A DNA stretch of 64,000 bases from Serratia nevei (GCF_037948395.1 NZ_CP149940.1:5022001-5086000); one strand, 5' to 3'; counted from the first letter of the stretch, positions 21,870 through 32,666 are shown. The notes: generated from the sequence alone by a model not told the origin. Translations and numbers: made by a program.

Positions 21870-23852
21870 TTATTTCCGTACCAGAACGCAAAGCGAGCGC
21901 GCGTCCTGGTGCCAGGCGGGTAACACCGCCCGTGAGTCTTCCTGAGTGAACGGAGCGACAACCTGCCAATCGCCTTCCGGCAACCTCATCTCCACCGTTT
22001 GCGGCGTGGCGTTGACCAGCAGCAGCCAGCGCTGCGACAGCAGGATCTGCATGAACAGATCGCCTTGCTCCCACTGCTGCGCGTCGAGCGGCTGGCCTTG
22101 TGCGTTCAGCCACTGCACGCTGCCATCGTCCTGCTGCCACCAGCGGTCCTGTTGCAACGCGGGGATCCGGCGGCGCAGCGCGATCAGCGCCGCGACGTAA
22201 TCGGTCAGCGCGTCATCCGCCGTGGACCAGTCGAGCCAGGTGGTGGCGTTGTCCTGACAATAGGCGTTGTTGTTCCCCTGCTGGCTGTGTCCCTGTTCAT
22301 CGCCGGCCAGCAGCATCGGCGTTCCCTGGGACAGCAACAGCGTGGCGAGCATCGCCCGCTGGCTGGCCCTGCGGCGTTGCACAATGGCGTCGTCGGCGAC
22401 CAGGCCTTCCACGCCGTGGTTGTTGCTGAAATTACGATCGCTGCCGTCGCGGTTGCCTTCGCCGTTCGGCTGATTGTGTTTCTCGTTGAAGCTGACCACG
22501 TCCTGCAGGGTAAAACCGTCATGGGCGGTCAGCATGTTGACGGTGGCGTAAGGCGCTCGCCCGCGCTGGTTGTACACATCGCTGGAGGCGGCAAAACGCC
22601 GGGCGAACTGGCCGAGCGACACGCCGCTCTGCAGCCAGAAACGGCGCATGTCGTCGCGGTAATGGTCGTTCCATTCGGCAAAGCGGCCGGGAAACGCCCC
22701 CACCTGATAGCCGCCGGGGCCAACGTCCCAGGGTTCGGCTATCAGCTTGCAGCGCGACAGCACATCGTCCGCCAGCATCGCCTGGAACAGCGGCGCATCG
22801 CGATCGAACCCCGGCGTGCGGCCGAGCACGCTGCCCAGATCGAAGCGGAAGCCGTCGACGTGGCACTCCCGCACCCAAAAATGCAGGCAGTCCATCACCC
22901 AGGCCACGCCCTGCGGCTGATCGAGCCGCAGGGTATTGCCGCAGCCGGTGTCGTTGACGTAGTCCCCTTCCGGCGTCAGCCAGTAGTAGCTCTGGTTGTC
23001 GATGCCGCTCAGCGACAGCATCGGCCCGTCCATATCCAGCTCGGCGCTGTGGTTGAACACCACGTCGAGGATCACCTCGATGCCGGCTTGATGCAGCGCC
23101 TTGACCGCATCGCGAAATTCGTTCAGCGGCGTGCCGTCGGTGCTCAGGCTGGCGTAGCGGTTGTCCGGCGCATAGGGCGCCAGCACGTTATAGCCCCAGT
23201 AGTTGATCAGCCCCAGCCGCTGCAGACGCGGTTCGGAGGTATGTTGCTGCACCGGCAGCAGTTCCAGCGCGGTGATGCCGAGGCGTTTGAAGTGGGCGAT
23301 CATCACCGGGTGCCCCAGCGCGGCGAAGCTGCCGCGCAGCGCCGGCGGGATCTTCGGGTGCAGCAGCGTCAGGCCGCGTACGTGCGCTTCGTAAATCACC
23401 GTCTGCCCCCAGGGCGTGGCGGGCGGGCGATCGTCCTGCCAGTCATAGCATTGGTCCACCACCACGCATTTCGGCATCAGCTCGGCGCTGTCGTGCGGAT
23501 CCGGCCGATCGTAACCGCCGTGCAGGTGCGGGTGGTCCGCCACCGGCCCTTCCACCGCGCGCGCGGCCGGATCGAGCGCCAGCTTGTTGGGGTTGAACCG
23601 CTGTCCGTTCGCCGGGTCGAACGGGCCGTAGACCCGGTAACCGTAACGTTGTCCCGGCTTGCCGCCCGGCAAATAGCCATGCCAGATATCGCCGCTGCGC
23701 GCCGGTAGCGGCAGGCGCACCTCACGCTGCTGGCCGTCGAACAGGCACAGCTCCACCCGCTCGGCGTGCGCCGAGTACAGGGTAAAATTGATGCCTTCTC
23801 CGTCGTAATGCGCGCCCAGCGGCGCGGCGAGGCCGGCCGTCAGCTCCGTCAT
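21870..23852 (-). CDS. glgX: Glycogen debranching enzyme
   Basis: Encodes 660 residues (E. coli 657), a GH13 isoamylase-type enzyme that removes alpha-1,6 branches from phosphorylase-limited glycogen. An N-terminal CBM48 domain (about residues 10-100) precedes the barrel. The nucleophile Asp is in [14 protein letters not shown], the acid/base Glu in [16 protein letters not shown], and the third carboxylate in [14 protein letters not shown]. The ATG overlaps the glgB stop by 4 bp, implying translational coupling. Confidence 0.97.
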   Translation of the reverse strand: MTELTAGLAAPLGAHYDGEGINFTLYSAHAERVELCLFDGQQREVRLPLPARSGDIWHGYLPGGKPGQRYGYRVYGPFDPANGQRFNPNKLALDPAARAVEGPVADHPHLHGGYDRPDPHDSAELMPKCVVVDQCYDWQDDRPPATPWGQTVIYEAHVRGLTLLHPKIPPALRGSFAALGHPVMIAHFKRLGITALELLPVQQHTSEPRLQRLGLINYWGYNVLAPYAPDNRYASLSTDGTPLNEFRDAVKALHQAGIEVILDVVFNHSAELDMDGPMLSLSGIDNQSYYWLTPEGDYVNDTGCGNTLRLDQPQGVAWVMDCLHFWVRECHVDGFRFDLGSVLGRTPGFDRDAPLFQAMLADDVLSRCKLIAEPWDVGPGGYQVGAFPGRFAEWNDHYRDDMRRFWLQSGVSLGQFARRFAASSDVYNQRGRAPYATVNMLTAHDGFTLQDVVSFNEKHNQPNGEGNRDGSDRNFSNNHGVEGLVADDAIVQRRRASQRAMLATLLLSQGTPMLLAGDEQGHSQQGNNNAYCQDNATTWLDWSTADDALTDYVAALIALRRRIPALQQDRWWQQDDGSVQWLNAQGQPLDAQQWEQGDLFMQILLSQRWLLLVNATPQTVEMRLPEGDWQVVAPFTQEDSRAVLPAWHQDARSLCVLVRK

Positions 23853-26035
23853 GGCGCCTCCCGCAGCAGATAAATGGTCGCCAGCGGCGGCAGCGTCACG
23901 CAGATGGAAAAGTCGCGGCCGTGGCTGCCGACCGCTTCGGAAGAGACCCGCCCCTGATTGCCGGCGTTGCTGCCGTGATAGTGGTGCGAATCGGTATTGA
24001 GGATCTCGCGATAGTCGCCGGCGCGGGAGAGGCCGATGCGGTAGCGGTAGCGCGGCACCGGGGTAAAGTTGCTGATGGCGATCAGCTCATTGCCCTGCGA
24101 ATCGTAGCGCGCGAACGCGAACACCGAGTTGTCGTGATCGTCGACCACCAGCCACTCGAAGCCGTCCGGGCGATAGTCACGCTCATACAGCGGCGCCTGC
24201 TGCCGGTAGCAGTGGTTCAGATCGCGCACCAGCCGCTGCACGCCGTTGTGCCAGTTATCCAGCCCTTCCAGCAAATGCCAATCGAGGCTGGTATCGAAAT
24301 TCCACTCGCGCCCCTGCGCAAACTCGCAGCCCATAAACAGCAGCTTTTTGCCCGGATGCGCCCACATAAACCCGTAGTAGGCGCGCAGGTTGGCGAACTT
24401 TTGCCAGGCGTCGCCCGGCATGCGGTCGAGGATCGATTTTTTGCCGTGCACCACTTCATCGTGCGAGATCGGCAGCACGAAGTTCTCGGTATAGGCATAC
24501 AGCATGCCGAAGGTCATCTGGTTGTGGTGATACTTACGGTGCACCGGATCGCACTTCATGTAATTGAGCGTGTCGTGCATCCAGCCGAGGTTCCATTTGT
24601 AGTGGAACCCCAGACCGTTGGCGTCCGGCGGCAGGGTGACGCCGGGGTAGTCGGTGGACTCCTCCGCCAACGTCACCGCGCCCGGCTGCGCCTGGCCGAT
24701 AGTCTGGTTGGTATAACGCAGGAAGGCGATCGCCTCCAGGTTCTCGTTGCCGCCGTAGTAATTCGGCACCCACTCGCCGTCGGCGCGGCTGTAGTCGCGA
24801 TAGATCATCGACGCCACCGCATCGACCCGCAGCGCGTCGATGCCGAAGCGCTCCAGCCAATACAGCGCGTTGCCCGCCAGGTAGTTGCGCACCTCGTGGC
24901 GGCCGTAATTGTAGATCAGCGTATTCCAGTCCTGATGGAAGCCCTCGCGCGGATCGGCGTATTCGTACAGCGCCGTGCCGTCGAAGTTTGCCAGGCCGTA
25001 GGCGTCGCTCGGGAAGTGCCCCGGCACCCAGTCGAGGATCACGTTGATGCCCGCCTCATGCGCCGCCGCCACGAACGCCCTGAAATCGGCCGGCGTGCCG
25101 AAGCGCCGGGTTGGCGCATACAGCCCCAGCGGCTGATAGCCCCAACTGCCGTCGAACGGGTGCTCGTTGATCGGCAGCAGCTCGATATGGGTGAATCCCA
25201 TGTCCTTCACATAGTCGATAAGCTGCACCGCCAGCTCGCCGTAGCTGAGCCAGAAGTGGTTGTCGGTGTGACGACGCCATGAGCCGAGATGCACCTCGTA
25301 GATGGCGATCGGCTGGTCAAAATCGTTGGCGCGGCGGCGCGCCTGCGTCGACGGCACCACCTCCGGCAGCGGCGCCACCAGCGAGGCGGTGTCCGGGCGC
25401 ATCTGCGCCTCGAAGGCGTAAGGATCGGCTTTCAGCTGGGTATTGCCGTAGCAATCGACGATTTCATATTTGTACAGCTGGCCGGCCCGCACGCCGGGCA
25501 GGAACAGCTCCCAGATGCCGTTTTCACGCCGCAAACGCATCGGATGGCGGCGGCCGTCCCAGAAGTTGAACTCCCCCACCACCGAGACGCGCTGGGCGTT
25601 AGGCGCCCAAACGGCAAAGCTGACGCCGTCGACGCCATCCAGCGTGGCGAGGTGAGCCCCCAGGCGTTCATAGGGACGCAGATGCGTACCCTCGGCCAGC
25701 AGCCAGCTGTCGATATCCTGCAGCAGCGGGCCGAACCGGTAGGGATCGTCGACAGTCTGTTGGTGATCGCGCCAGCTGACCTGCAGCTGATAGCGGAAAG
25801 GATTTTTGCGCCGCGGCACCACGGCGCTGAAGAAGCCGCGCGGATCGTCGCAGTTCAGCTGCGCCAACCGCCGGCCGGTTTGCTGCTCAATCAGCCAAAC
25901 TTCGGTGGCGTCCGGCAGCAGCGCACGCACCTGCAGACCGTTATCGGTCGCATGCATGCCAAGCAGAGCAAAGGGATCGGCGTAATGGCCGGAGATGATC
26001 TGATCAATCACGTCACGATCGGGAAGTACAGGCAT
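23849..26035 (-). CDS. glgB: 1,4-alpha-glucan branching enzyme
   Basis: Encodes 728 residues, the same as E. coli GlgB, from [20 protein letters not shown]; the 26 codons upstream are not conserved. It introduces alpha-1,6 branches into glycogen. Two N-terminal CBM48-like modules (about residues 25-225) precede the GH13 barrel, with nucleophile in [18 protein letters not shown], acid/base in [12 protein letters not shown], and [13 protein letters not shown]. It is the first gene of the glgBXCAP operon; promoter sequence must lie in 26036-26478. Confidence 0.98.
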   Translation of the reverse strand: MPVLPDRDVIDQIISGHYADPFALLGMHATDNGLQVRALLPDATEVWLIEQQTGRRLAQLNCDDPRGFFSAVVPRRKNPFRYQLQVSWRDHQQTVDDPYRFGPLLQDIDSWLLAEGTHLRPYERLGAHLATLDGVDGVSFAVWAPNAQRVSVVGEFNFWDGRRHPMRLRRENGIWELFLPGVRAGQLYKYEIVDCYGNTQLKADPYAFEAQMRPDTASLVAPLPEVVPSTQARRRANDFDQPIAIYEVHLGSWRRHTDNHFWLSYGELAVQLIDYVKDMGFTHIELLPINEHPFDGSWGYQPLGLYAPTRRFGTPADFRAFVAAAHEAGINVILDWVPGHFPSDAYGLANFDGTALYEYADPREGFHQDWNTLIYNYGRHEVRNYLAGNALYWLERFGIDALRVDAVASMIYRDYSRADGEWVPNYYGGNENLEAIAFLRYTNQTIGQAQPGAVTLAEESTDYPGVTLPPDANGLGFHYKWNLGWMHDTLNYMKCDPVHRKYHHNQMTFGMLYAYTENFVLPISHDEVVHGKKSILDRMPGDAWQKFANLRAYYGFMWAHPGKKLLFMGCEFAQGREWNFDTSLDWHLLEGLDNWHNGVQRLVRDLNHCYRQQAPLYERDYRPDGFEWLVVDDHDNSVFAFARYDSQGNELIAISNFTPVPRYRYRIGLSRAGDYREILNTDSHHYHGSNAGNQGRVSSEAVGSHGRDFSICVTLPPLATIYLLREAP

Positions 26036-26441
26036 AGTCTTCTTCCTTAGATTAACAGCATGATCTAAGCACGGCTTGTTGGTTATTCCTTGGCCGTTTT
26101 GGTCATCATGCAATGCATTCGGACTCTAAAGCGTGATTGCGGTCGGTTATTGACCAATCTTTACTCTGCCGACCTGAATTTCGCTCTTTATGCTTATTTT
26201 TTGAAATATTTCAGTCATGGTGAAAAATTGTTCGCCCATGCGTTAAGCATAGCCAATGTCTGTTAAAAACTGCTCAGCATTGCTCAGGAAAATTCTTCAT
26301 TAAGAAAACTGCCAGCCCGGCGGCTTCTGCATGCGGCGGTCGACGAGGAGATATGCGGGGTGGAGCCCGGTGAAACGAGGCTTGCGGTGACGTTACCCGG
26401 CGCGGTGCGCGGCGAACAAAAAAGCGGAAAATGAGGCTTTA
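26036..26441. other. Non-coding gap between glgB and asd
   Basis: About 400 bp without a gene on either strand, moderately AT-rich next to glgB. It should contain the glgB promoter and leader. I see no clear operator or conserved small RNA in it. Confidence 0.6.
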
Positions 26442-26465
26442 GGGGGCTGAAATCAGCCAGCCCCC
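26442..26465 (-). terminator. Probable terminator of asd
   Basis: Stem GGGGGCTG (26442-26449) with CAGCCCCC (26458-26465), starting 14 bp past the asd stop. The minus-strand tail is only moderately T-rich. Confidence 0.6.
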
Positions 26466-26478
26466 AGGAAGTGCGGGT

Positions 26479-27582
26479 TTACAACAGGATACGCAGCATG
26501 CGGCGCAGCGGCTCAGCCGCGCCCCACAGCAGCTGGTCGCCCACGGTGAACGCCGACAGGTACTCCGGCCCCATATTCAGCTTGCGCAGACGGCCGACCG
26601 GCGTATTCAGCGTACCGGTCACCGCCGCCGGCGTCAGTTCGCGCATGGTCAGCTCACGGTCGTTCGGGATCACGCGCACCCAGTCGTTGTGCGTCGCCAG
26701 CATCTGCTCGATTTCCGGCAGCGACACGTCTTTTTTCAGCTTCAGGGTGAACGCCTGGCTGTGGCAGCGCAGCGCGCCGACGCGCACGCACAGACCATCG
26801 ACCGGGATCACGCTGCCGGTGTTCAGAATCTTGTTGGTTTCCGCCTGACCTTTCCACTCTTCACGGCTCTGGCCGTTGTCGAGCTGCTTGTCGATCCACG
26901 GGATCAGGCTGCCGGCCAGCGGCACGCCGAAGTTATCGGTCGGCAGTTTGCCGCTGCGGGTGGCCTCGGTCACCTTGCGCTCGATATCCAGAATGGCGGA
27001 GGCCGGGTCCTGCAGTTCCTTCGCCACGTCGGCGTGCAGCATGCCCATTTGAGTCAGCAGTTCGCGCATGTGGCGCGCGCCGCCGCCGGAGGCCGCCTGG
27101 TAGGTGGCGACCGACGCCCACTCCACCAGATCGTTGGCGAACAGACCGCCGAGCGACATCAGCATCAGGCTGACGGTGCAGTTGCCGCCGACGAAGGTTT
27201 TGATGCCTTTGTCCAGGCCCTGCTGAATCACCGCGTGGTTGACCGGATCCAGGATGATGATGGCATCGTCCTGCATGCGCAGCGAAGAGGCCGCGTCGAT
27301 CCAATAACCCTGCCAACCGCTGGCGCGCAGCTTAGGATACACTTCGTTGGTATAATCGCCGCCCTGACAGGTAATAATGATATCGAGCGCGCTCAGCGCG
27401 TCGATGTCATACGCATCCTGCAGCGTGCCCTGCTGGCCGCCGAAGGCCGGCGCGGCAGAACCGTGCTGCGAGGTGGAGAAAAAGACCGGGCGAATGGCGT
27501 CGAAATCGCGCTCTTCCGTCATGCGTTGCATGAGAACCGAGCCGACCATTCCGCGCCAACCGATGAAACCAACGTTTTTCAT
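26479..27582 (-). CDS. asd: Aspartate-semialdehyde dehydrogenase
   Basis: Encodes 367 residues, as in E. coli. It reduces aspartyl phosphate to aspartate semialdehyde with NADPH, feeding lysine, diaminopimelate, threonine and methionine synthesis. The NADP-binding [12 protein letters not shown] lies at residues 4-15 and the catalytic cysteine near residue 135 in [24 protein letters not shown] and the C-terminal [14 protein letters not shown] are family-typical. It is divergent from yhgN and upstream of the glg operon, the E. coli order. Confidence 0.98.
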   Translation of the reverse strand: MKNVGFIGWRGMVGSVLMQRMTEERDFDAIRPVFFSTSQHGSAAPAFGGQQGTLQDAYDIDALSALDIIITCQGGDYTNEVYPKLRASGWQGYWIDAASSLRMQDDAIIILDPVNHAVIQQGLDKGIKTFVGGNCTVSLMLMSLGGLFANDLVEWASVATYQAASGGGARHMRELLTQMGMLHADVAKELQDPASAILDIERKVTEATRSGKLPTDNFGVPLAGSLIPWIDKQLDNGQSREEWKGQAETNKILNTGSVIPVDGLCVRVGALRCHSQAFTLKLKKDVSLPEIEQMLATHNDWVRVIPNDRELTMRELTPAAVTGTLNTPVGRLRKLNMGPEYLSAFTVGDQLLWGAAEPLRRMLRILL

Positions 27583-27774
27583 AATATCTGTTTCCCGCCC
27601 GGATAAGGGCTATGTAGGTGATAACGAGTTGTGTGCAATATCTCCTCACCTTACAAAATGTCGGCGCGGGCGCAAAGTGAATTTATTCGATGGCTGAGGA
27701 TTTCTCAGCAATCCTTCTTATAGGCAAGGACGCGGCCGGAAAGGCCGAGGCGTTTTCCCGATCACGAGGTCACC

Positions 27775-28368
27775 ATGACAGAGATGATTTCCGCTACGGT
27801 ATTGCTGTTTTTAATTATGGATCCGCTGGGCAATCTGCCGATTTTCATGTCGGTGCTCAAGCACCTGGAGCCGCGCAGGCGCCGGGTGGTGCTGATCCGC
27901 GAGCTGCTGATCGCCCTGCTGCTGATGCTGATTTTCCTGTTCGCCGGCGAGAAAATTCTGGCGTTCCTCAACCTGCGCACCGAAACCGTCTCCATTTCCG
28001 GCGGCATCATTCTGTTTCTGATCGCCATCAAGATGATTTTCCCGTCTCAGGAGGGCAACAGTTCGGGGCTGTCCGCCGGCGAAGAGCCCTTCCTGGTGCC
28101 GCTGGCGATCCCGCTGGTGGCCGGGCCGTCGATTTTGGCAGCGCTGATGCTGCTGTCGCACCAGTATCCGCATCAGCTGCCCCATCTGGTGGCGGCGCTG
28201 TTGATCGCCTGGGGTCTCTCTGCGGCCATTTTGCTGATGTCGAACCTGTTCCTGCGCCTGCTGGGCAGCAAAGGCGTCAGCGCGCTGGAGCGGTTGATGG
28301 GGCTGATTCTGGTGATGCTGTCGACCCAGATGTTCCTGGACGGCGTGCGGGCTTATATGAAGCTGTAG
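27775..28368 (+). CDS. yhgN: MarC-family inner-membrane protein YhgN
   Basis: Encodes 197 residues from MTEMISATVLLFLIMDPLGN. It belongs to the MarC family (UPF0056), with about six hydrophobic membrane segments and the typical DPLGNLPIF and IPLVAGPSILAALMLL stretches. The physiological role of the family is not settled. It is divergent from asd and converges on gntK across 30 bp holding the short hairpin GGCGC/GCGCC. Confidence 0.93.
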   Translation: MTEMISATVLLFLIMDPLGNLPIFMSVLKHLEPRRRRVVLIRELLIALLLMLIFLFAGEKILAFLNLRTETVSISGGIILFLIAIKMIFPSQEGNSSGLSAGEEPFLVPLAIPLVAGPSILAALMLLSHQYPHQLPHLVAALLIAWGLSAAILLMSNLFLRLLGSKGVSALERLMGLILVMLSTQMFLDGVRAYMKL

Positions 28369-28398
28369 GCGCCTGACGGCGCCGACGACGGCCCGCGC

Positions 28399-28926
28399 TT
28401 AGCGGGCGGTGATGCGGTTGATGCAGGCGAGCGTGTCGGCGACCACGCCGTCCAGCGGCTGGTTGATGTCGATCGCCTGCACATCCGGCTCCTGCTCGCC
28501 CGGCTCTTCCAGCGTGGCGAACTGCGAAACCAGCATCTGCGGTTTGAAGAAGTGGCCTTTGCGCTGTTTCAGGCGCTCCTCAATCACCGTTTTATCCCCT
28601 TTCAGGTAGAGGAAATGCAGGTTGCGATTGCCTTCGCGCAGGCGGTCGCGATAGCTTTTTTTCAGCGCCGAACACACCAGCAGCGACACCGGATTGGTGC
28701 GTTGCATGGCGAAGATGGCGTCGTTGAGCGCAGCCAGCCACGGAGCGCGATCGTTGTCGTCCAGCGCATGCCCGGCGGCCATTTTGTTGATGTTGGCGCG
28801 CGGGTGCAGGTAATCGCCGTCCAGCATGGCGGCATCGGCTTCCCGGGCGACGGCGCTGGCCACGGCGGATTTACCGCTGCCGGACACCCCCATCAGGATA
28901 AATACGTGATTCTGCGGATTACTCAT
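28399..28926 (-). CDS. gntK: Gluconokinase
   Basis: Encodes 175 residues (E. coli GntK 175). It phosphorylates gluconate to 6-phosphogluconate for the Entner-Doudoroff and pentose phosphate pathways. The Walker A motif GVSGSGKS is at residues 13-20; LDGDYLHPRANINKMAAGHA and CSALKKSYRDRLR are typical of thermoresistant gluconokinases. It is transcribed after gntT with a 101-bp gap containing a strong hairpin, so its expression may be reduced relative to gntT. Confidence 0.96.
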   Translation of the reverse strand: MSNPQNHVFILMGVSGSGKSAVASAVAREADAAMLDGDYLHPRANINKMAAGHALDDNDRAPWLAALNDAIFAMQRTNPVSLLVCSALKKSYRDRLREGNRNLHFLYLKGDKTVIEERLKQRKGHFFKPQMLVSQFATLEEPGEQEPDVQAIDINQPLDGVVADTLACINRITAR

Positions 28927-28999
28927 TGTGTCATGCCCTTATGGGAACTGGCGCGAGCGCGCCAAATGCGTCCCAACTGATAAAGATACTCTGGAACGC

Positions 29000-29019
29000 C
29001 GACGCCCCGCAGGGCGTCG
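29000..29019 (-). terminator. Hairpin between gntT and gntK
   Basis: Perfect 8-bp stem CGACGCCC (29000-29007) with GGGCGTCG (29012-29019), 8 bp past the gntT stop. There is no long T-run, so it could be a weak terminator or a transcript-stabilising 3' end. Confidence 0.5.
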
Positions 29020-29027
29020 GATAACGA

Positions 29028-30344
29028 TTATACGACCGTCGCCAGCAGCAGGCAGCCCACCAGGCCGCACACCGAGATGATGGTTTCCAGCACCGACCAG
29101 GATTTGATGGTTTCCATGATGCTCAGGTTGAAGTACTCCTTGAACAGCCAGAAGCCCGGATCGTTAACGTGCGAGAAGATAACGCTGCCGGAACCGACCG
29201 CAATCACCATCAGCTCAGGGCTGACGCCGGTGGTGGCGATCAGCGGGGCGACGATGCCGCCGGCGGTGATCGCCGCCACGGTGGCGGAACCCAGCGCCAG
29301 ACGCAACGCGGCGGCGATCGACCAGGCCATCAGGATCGGCGAAACGTTGCTGCCTTCCATCAGGCCGGCGATGTACTGCTCGACGCCGCTGTCCACCAGC
29401 ACCTGTTTGAAGGCGCCGCCGCCGCCGATGATCAACAGCATCATGGCGATGATTTTAATCGAGTCGGTGATGGTGCCCATCACTTCATCCATGGTGCGGC
29501 CGCGGTTCAGGCCGAAGGTGAAGATAGCGATCAGCACGGCGATCAGGGTCGCCATCACCGGGTCGCCGAAGAACTCGGCGAAGCGCAGCAGGCTGTGGCC
29601 CTTCGGCAACACCATTTCAGCCACCGCGCGCAGCGCCATCAGGATCACCGGCACCAGCGACGTGGCGACGCTGACGCCAAAGCTCGGCATCTCTGCTTCG
29701 GTAAAGGTTTTCGGGTTGTACAGGCCTTCCGGCACCGGCTTGTCGATGCCTTTCAGGAAGCGGGCATAAACCGGGCCGGCCAGGATCACCGTCGGGATCG
29801 CCAGCAGCGTGCCGTACAACAGGGTTTTACCCATGTCGGCATGGAAGATGGTGGCGATGGCCGTCGGGCCCGGGTGCGGCGGCAGGAAGCCGTGGGTCAC
29901 CGACAGCGCGGCGGCCATCGGCACGCCGACGTACAGCAGCGGGATGCGCGCGGAGGCGGCGATGGTGAACACCAGCGGCAACAGCAGCACGAAGCCCACT
30001 TCGTAGAACAGCGCGAAGCCGACGGTGAAGCCGGTCAGCACCACCGCCCATTGAATATGTTTTCTGCCGAACTTGTCGATCAGCGTGGTGGCGATGCGCT
30101 GTGCGCCGCCGCAGTCCGCCAGCAGTTTGCCGAGCATGGCGCCGAAGCCCATGATCAGCGCCAGGCTGCCCAACGTGCCGCCCACGCCGGCCTTGATGGA
30201 GCCGATGACCTTATCGACCGGCATACCCTGTGCGATCCCGACCGCCAGAGCAACCAGCACCAGAGAGATAAAGCCGTTCAGCTTGAAGCGGATCATCAGC
30301 AGCAGCAGCAGCGCTACGCCGCCTGCAACAATCACTAATGGCAT
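29028..30344 (-). CDS. gntT: High-affinity gluconate:H+ symporter, GntT type
   Basis: Encodes 438 residues, the same as E. coli GntT. The start MPLVIVAGGVALLLLLMIRF is placed well inside the longest frame because the upstream 56 codons include the operator and promoter. It is a GntP-family inner-membrane protein with 12-14 hydrophobic segments; SVTHGFLPPHPGPTAIATIF and SGSVIFSHVNDPGFWLF are family marks. The sequence looks closer to GntT than to GntU, the transporter found next to gntK in E. coli. It lies between gntR and gntK. Confidence 0.93.
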   Translation of the reverse strand: MPLVIVAGGVALLLLLMIRFKLNGFISLVLVALAVGIAQGMPVDKVIGSIKAGVGGTLGSLALIMGFGAMLGKLLADCGGAQRIATTLIDKFGRKHIQWAVVLTGFTVGFALFYEVGFVLLLPLVFTIAASARIPLLYVGVPMAAALSVTHGFLPPHPGPTAIATIFHADMGKTLLYGTLLAIPTVILAGPVYARFLKGIDKPVPEGLYNPKTFTEAEMPSFGVSVATSLVPVILMALRAVAEMVLPKGHSLLRFAEFFGDPVMATLIAVLIAIFTFGLNRGRTMDEVMGTITDSIKIIAMMLLIIGGGGAFKQVLVDSGVEQYIAGLMEGSNVSPILMAWSIAAALRLALGSATVAAITAGGIVAPLIATTGVSPELMVIAVGSGSVIFSHVNDPGFWLFKEYFNLSIMETIKSWSVLETIISVCGLVGCLLLATVV

Positions 30345-30495
30345 AATTTTTCTCCAACCTTTTATCGCGACTCTCTTTACGATAGGCGTAAAGCGTGCGG
30401 TTGTTTTATTTTTAGGCTCTTTCCCGGTGTTTAAGAAGAGCTGTAGGTGTTGTTGATTCAGAGGTTCAGTCTTGCAGCAAGATGACCGCACGCTC

Positions 30496-30527
30496 GTTGT
30501 TACCGGTATCATGATACCGGTAACAAC
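30496..30527. promoter_or_regulatory. GntR operator, 32-bp perfect palindrome
   Basis: Arms GTTGTTACCGGTATCA (30496-30511) and TGATACCGGTAACAAC (30512-30527) are exact reverse complements. Each arm contains TACCGGTA, the core of known GntR operators, so it may be read as two abutting operators. It lies 152 bp upstream of gntT and downstream of gntR. Confidence 0.85.
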
Positions 30528-30614
30528 ATGAGCGCCGGAACCGGGTAAGCGGCTAAAATTCGCGTTCTGGGACAGAGATCAAACTTATGCCGGCAACGAC
30601 CGGCGGGCTTACAG

Positions 30615-30644
30615 GCGGGATAACCCGCGCGCCTCAGGGCGCGC
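30615..30644. terminator. Paired hairpins after gntR
   Basis: Stem GCGGG/CCCGC (30615-30628) overlaps by two bases a second stem GCGCGCC/GGCGCGC (30627-30644), about 40 bp past the gntR stop. No good T-run follows on the minus strand, so function as a gntR terminator is only possible. Confidence 0.4.
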
Positions 30645-30684
30645 TGCAAAAAGAAAGGGTGTTAAAACAGAACGTTAAAATGGC

Positions 30685-31680
30685 TCAGATACTGCCGCCG
30701 GGGATCACGGTGAAACCGACGTCCACCATGCGCGGGCACACCGTTTCGCCGCGCAGCCGGGCCAGCAAGCGCTCGGCACCGATCTGCCCCATGCGTTCGC
30801 GCGGCGTCAGCACGCTGGCCAGCTTAGGCACCATCACCTGGCCGATATCATGGCCGTGGAAACCGGCGATCGCCATGTCCTGCGGGATCGACAGCCCCTG
30901 TCGCTGGCACTCGAAGGCCGCGCCGATCGCCAGGTCATCGTTGGTGCAGAAGATACTGTCGATCTGCGGATAGTCGCGCTGCGCCAGGCGCAGCAGCTCG
31001 CCGCCGGCGGAATAGGAGGAAGAACGCGCGGTCATGATGCTGTACGGCTCCAGGCCGGATTCGCGCATCGCCTGCTCATACCCCTGCTGCTTGATGAGGG
31101 TACGTTCATCCTGACGGGCACCGAAATAGACCACGTGACGGTGGCCGTGCGCGATGATCTGCTGGGTCATCTGGCGCGCCGCCTCGAAGTTGTTGAAGCC
31201 CACCGCCAGATCGATGCACGGCGAGACGCAGTCCATCAGCTCCACCACCGGAATGCCCGCCACCTCGATCATTTTCAGGGTGCGCGGCGTGTGATGGCGC
31301 TCAGACAGGATCAGGCCGTCGATATTGTAAGAAAGCAGCGAGGTCAGACGCTCTTCTTCACGCTCCGGCAGGTAGCCATAGTGCGCCAGCATGGTCTGGT
31401 AGTTGTGCGCGTCGGTGACGCTTTCGATGCCGCGCAGCACTTCGGCGAACACCTGGTTGGTCAGCGACGGCAACAGCACGCCAATCGCCCGGCTGGTGGC
31501 GTTGGAGAGGATGTCCGGCGCGCGGTTGGGGATGTAGCCCAGCTCATCCAGCGCGACGGCGATTTTTTGCTGCAGGGCGGCAGAAACCTGGTCGGGATTG
31601 CGCAGATAACGGCTCACCGTCATCTTGGTCACGCCCACCTTGTCCGCCACATCCTGGAGTACCGGCCGTTTTTTCTTCAT
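30685..31680 (-). CDS. gntR: LacI-family gluconate repressor
   Basis: Encodes 331 residues, the same as E. coli GntR, from MKKKRPVLQDVADKVGVTKM; the 39 codons before it in frame are not conserved. The LacI helix-turn-helix covers residues 7-30, followed by a hinge and a periplasmic-binding-protein-like effector domain (IGVLLPSLTNQVFAEVLRGI, DSIFCTNDDLAIGAA). It represses gluconate genes until gluconate binds. It is transcribed in the same direction as gntT and gntK, but terminators and the operator between them suggest separate promoters. Confidence 0.96.
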   Translation of the reverse strand: MKKKRPVLQDVADKVGVTKMTVSRYLRNPDQVSAALQQKIAVALDELGYIPNRAPDILSNATSRAIGVLLPSLTNQVFAEVLRGIESVTDAHNYQTMLAHYGYLPEREEERLTSLLSYNIDGLILSERHHTPRTLKMIEVAGIPVVELMDCVSPCIDLAVGFNNFEAARQMTQQIIAHGHRHVVYFGARQDERTLIKQQGYEQAMRESGLEPYSIMTARSSSYSAGGELLRLAQRDYPQIDSIFCTNDDLAIGAAFECQRQGLSIPQDMAIAGFHGHDIGQVMVPKLASVLTPRERMGQIGAERLLARLRGETVCPRMVDVGFTVIPGGSI

Positions 31681-31771
31681 TATCAATGAACTGACTAACC
31701 GTGAATGGGCAGTCATTTTAGCAAAAAAAACGGCGGGCCGATATTGTCGGTTATGCGACGGCCAACGCAAA

Positions 31772-31955
31772 AAGGGCTCACAGCGTGAGCCCTTCATACG
31801 GTGACCAAGGGGAAAAAGCGTGGTTTTTCCCCTTTGTGATTGTCAGCCGAAAATCAATAAATTGATTTTCCTTGTTTTTATATGCTGCCGGCTTTCAGGC
31901 GGGCAACGTCATCAGGCTTGTCGTTAACCTCAAGGGCTCACAGCGTGAGCCCTTG
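31772..31955. repeat. Cluster of hairpins with a duplicated 23-bp palindrome, gntR-yhhW gap
   Basis: The 23-bp hairpin with arms AAGGGCTCAC and GTGAGCCCTT occurs twice, at 31772-31794 and 31932-31954. Between them are AAGGGGAAAAA/TTTTTCCCCTT (about 31808-31833) and AAAATCAAT/ATTGATTTT (31850-31869). The first copy is bordered by five A on its left, making it an intrinsic terminator for minus-strand transcription from yhhW. No gene is seen in 31681-31970. Confidence 0.75.
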
Positions 31956-31970
31956 AAATTTACCGCTTAA

Positions 31971-32666
31971 TCACACCGGCGGCAGATCGAACAGCAGGAT
32001 TTCGCTCTCTTCGTCGGCCTGGATCGTCAGCGCCGATTCATCCCACACCGCAAATGCGTCGCTGATGCCGGCGGCCTGGCCGTTGACCGAGACCTTGCCG
32101 CGCACCACCTGGATCCAAATGCGGCGGCCGGCGGCGATCGGGTACTCACCCTGTTCGCCTTTATTCAGCGCCCAACGCGACAACGTCATATCCTGGAACA
32201 CCTTCAGCGAACCGTCGCGCGCATCCGGCGACAGCACCAGCTGACGGCCCTGCGGCGCGTCGAACATGCGCTGCTCGTAGCGCGGCTCCAGCCCGACCTG
32301 ATCCGGAATGATCCAAATCTGGTACAGGTGCAACGGACGATCCTGATTGGCGTTGTACTCGGAGTGACGCACCCCGGTGCCTGCGCTCATGATCTGGAAT
32401 TCGCCGGCCTGGATCTGCTCCTTGTTGCCCATGCTGTCCTGGTGTTCCACCGTGCCGCTCAGCACGTAGGTCAGGATTTCCATGTCTTTATGCGGGTGGG
32501 TACCGAAACCCTGCCCCGCGTCGATCACGTCTTCGTTGATCACCCGCAGCGCCGAGAACCCCATAAAGTTCGGATCGTAGTAGTCGGCAAAAGAGAAGGT
32601 GTGCCAGCTATCCAGCCAGCCATGATTGGCGTGGCCGCGGTCTTCCGCTTTACGTACATAAATCAT
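31971..32666 (-). CDS. yhhW: Pirin-family quercetin 2,3-dioxygenase
   Basis: Encodes 231 residues from MIYVRKAEDRGHANHGWLDS, the same length as E. coli YhhW; GAGGAG precedes this ATG. It is a bicupin; the N-terminal cupin carries the metal ligands in GFGTHPHKDMEILTYVLSG and GTGVRHSEYN. E. coli YhhW has quercetinase activity in vitro; its cellular role is unknown. It is upstream of gntR on the same strand and downstream of ryhB, the order found in E. coli. Confidence 0.93.
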   Translation of the reverse strand: MIYVRKAEDRGHANHGWLDSWHTFSFADYYDPNFMGFSALRVINEDVIDAGQGFGTHPHKDMEILTYVLSGTVEHQDSMGNKEQIQAGEFQIMSAGTGVRHSEYNANQDRPLHLYQIWIIPDQVGLEPRYEQRMFDAPQGRQLVLSPDARDGSLKVFQDMTLSRWALNKGEQGEYPIAAGRRIWIQVVRGKVSVNGQAAGISDAFAVWDESALTIQADEESEILLFDLPPV

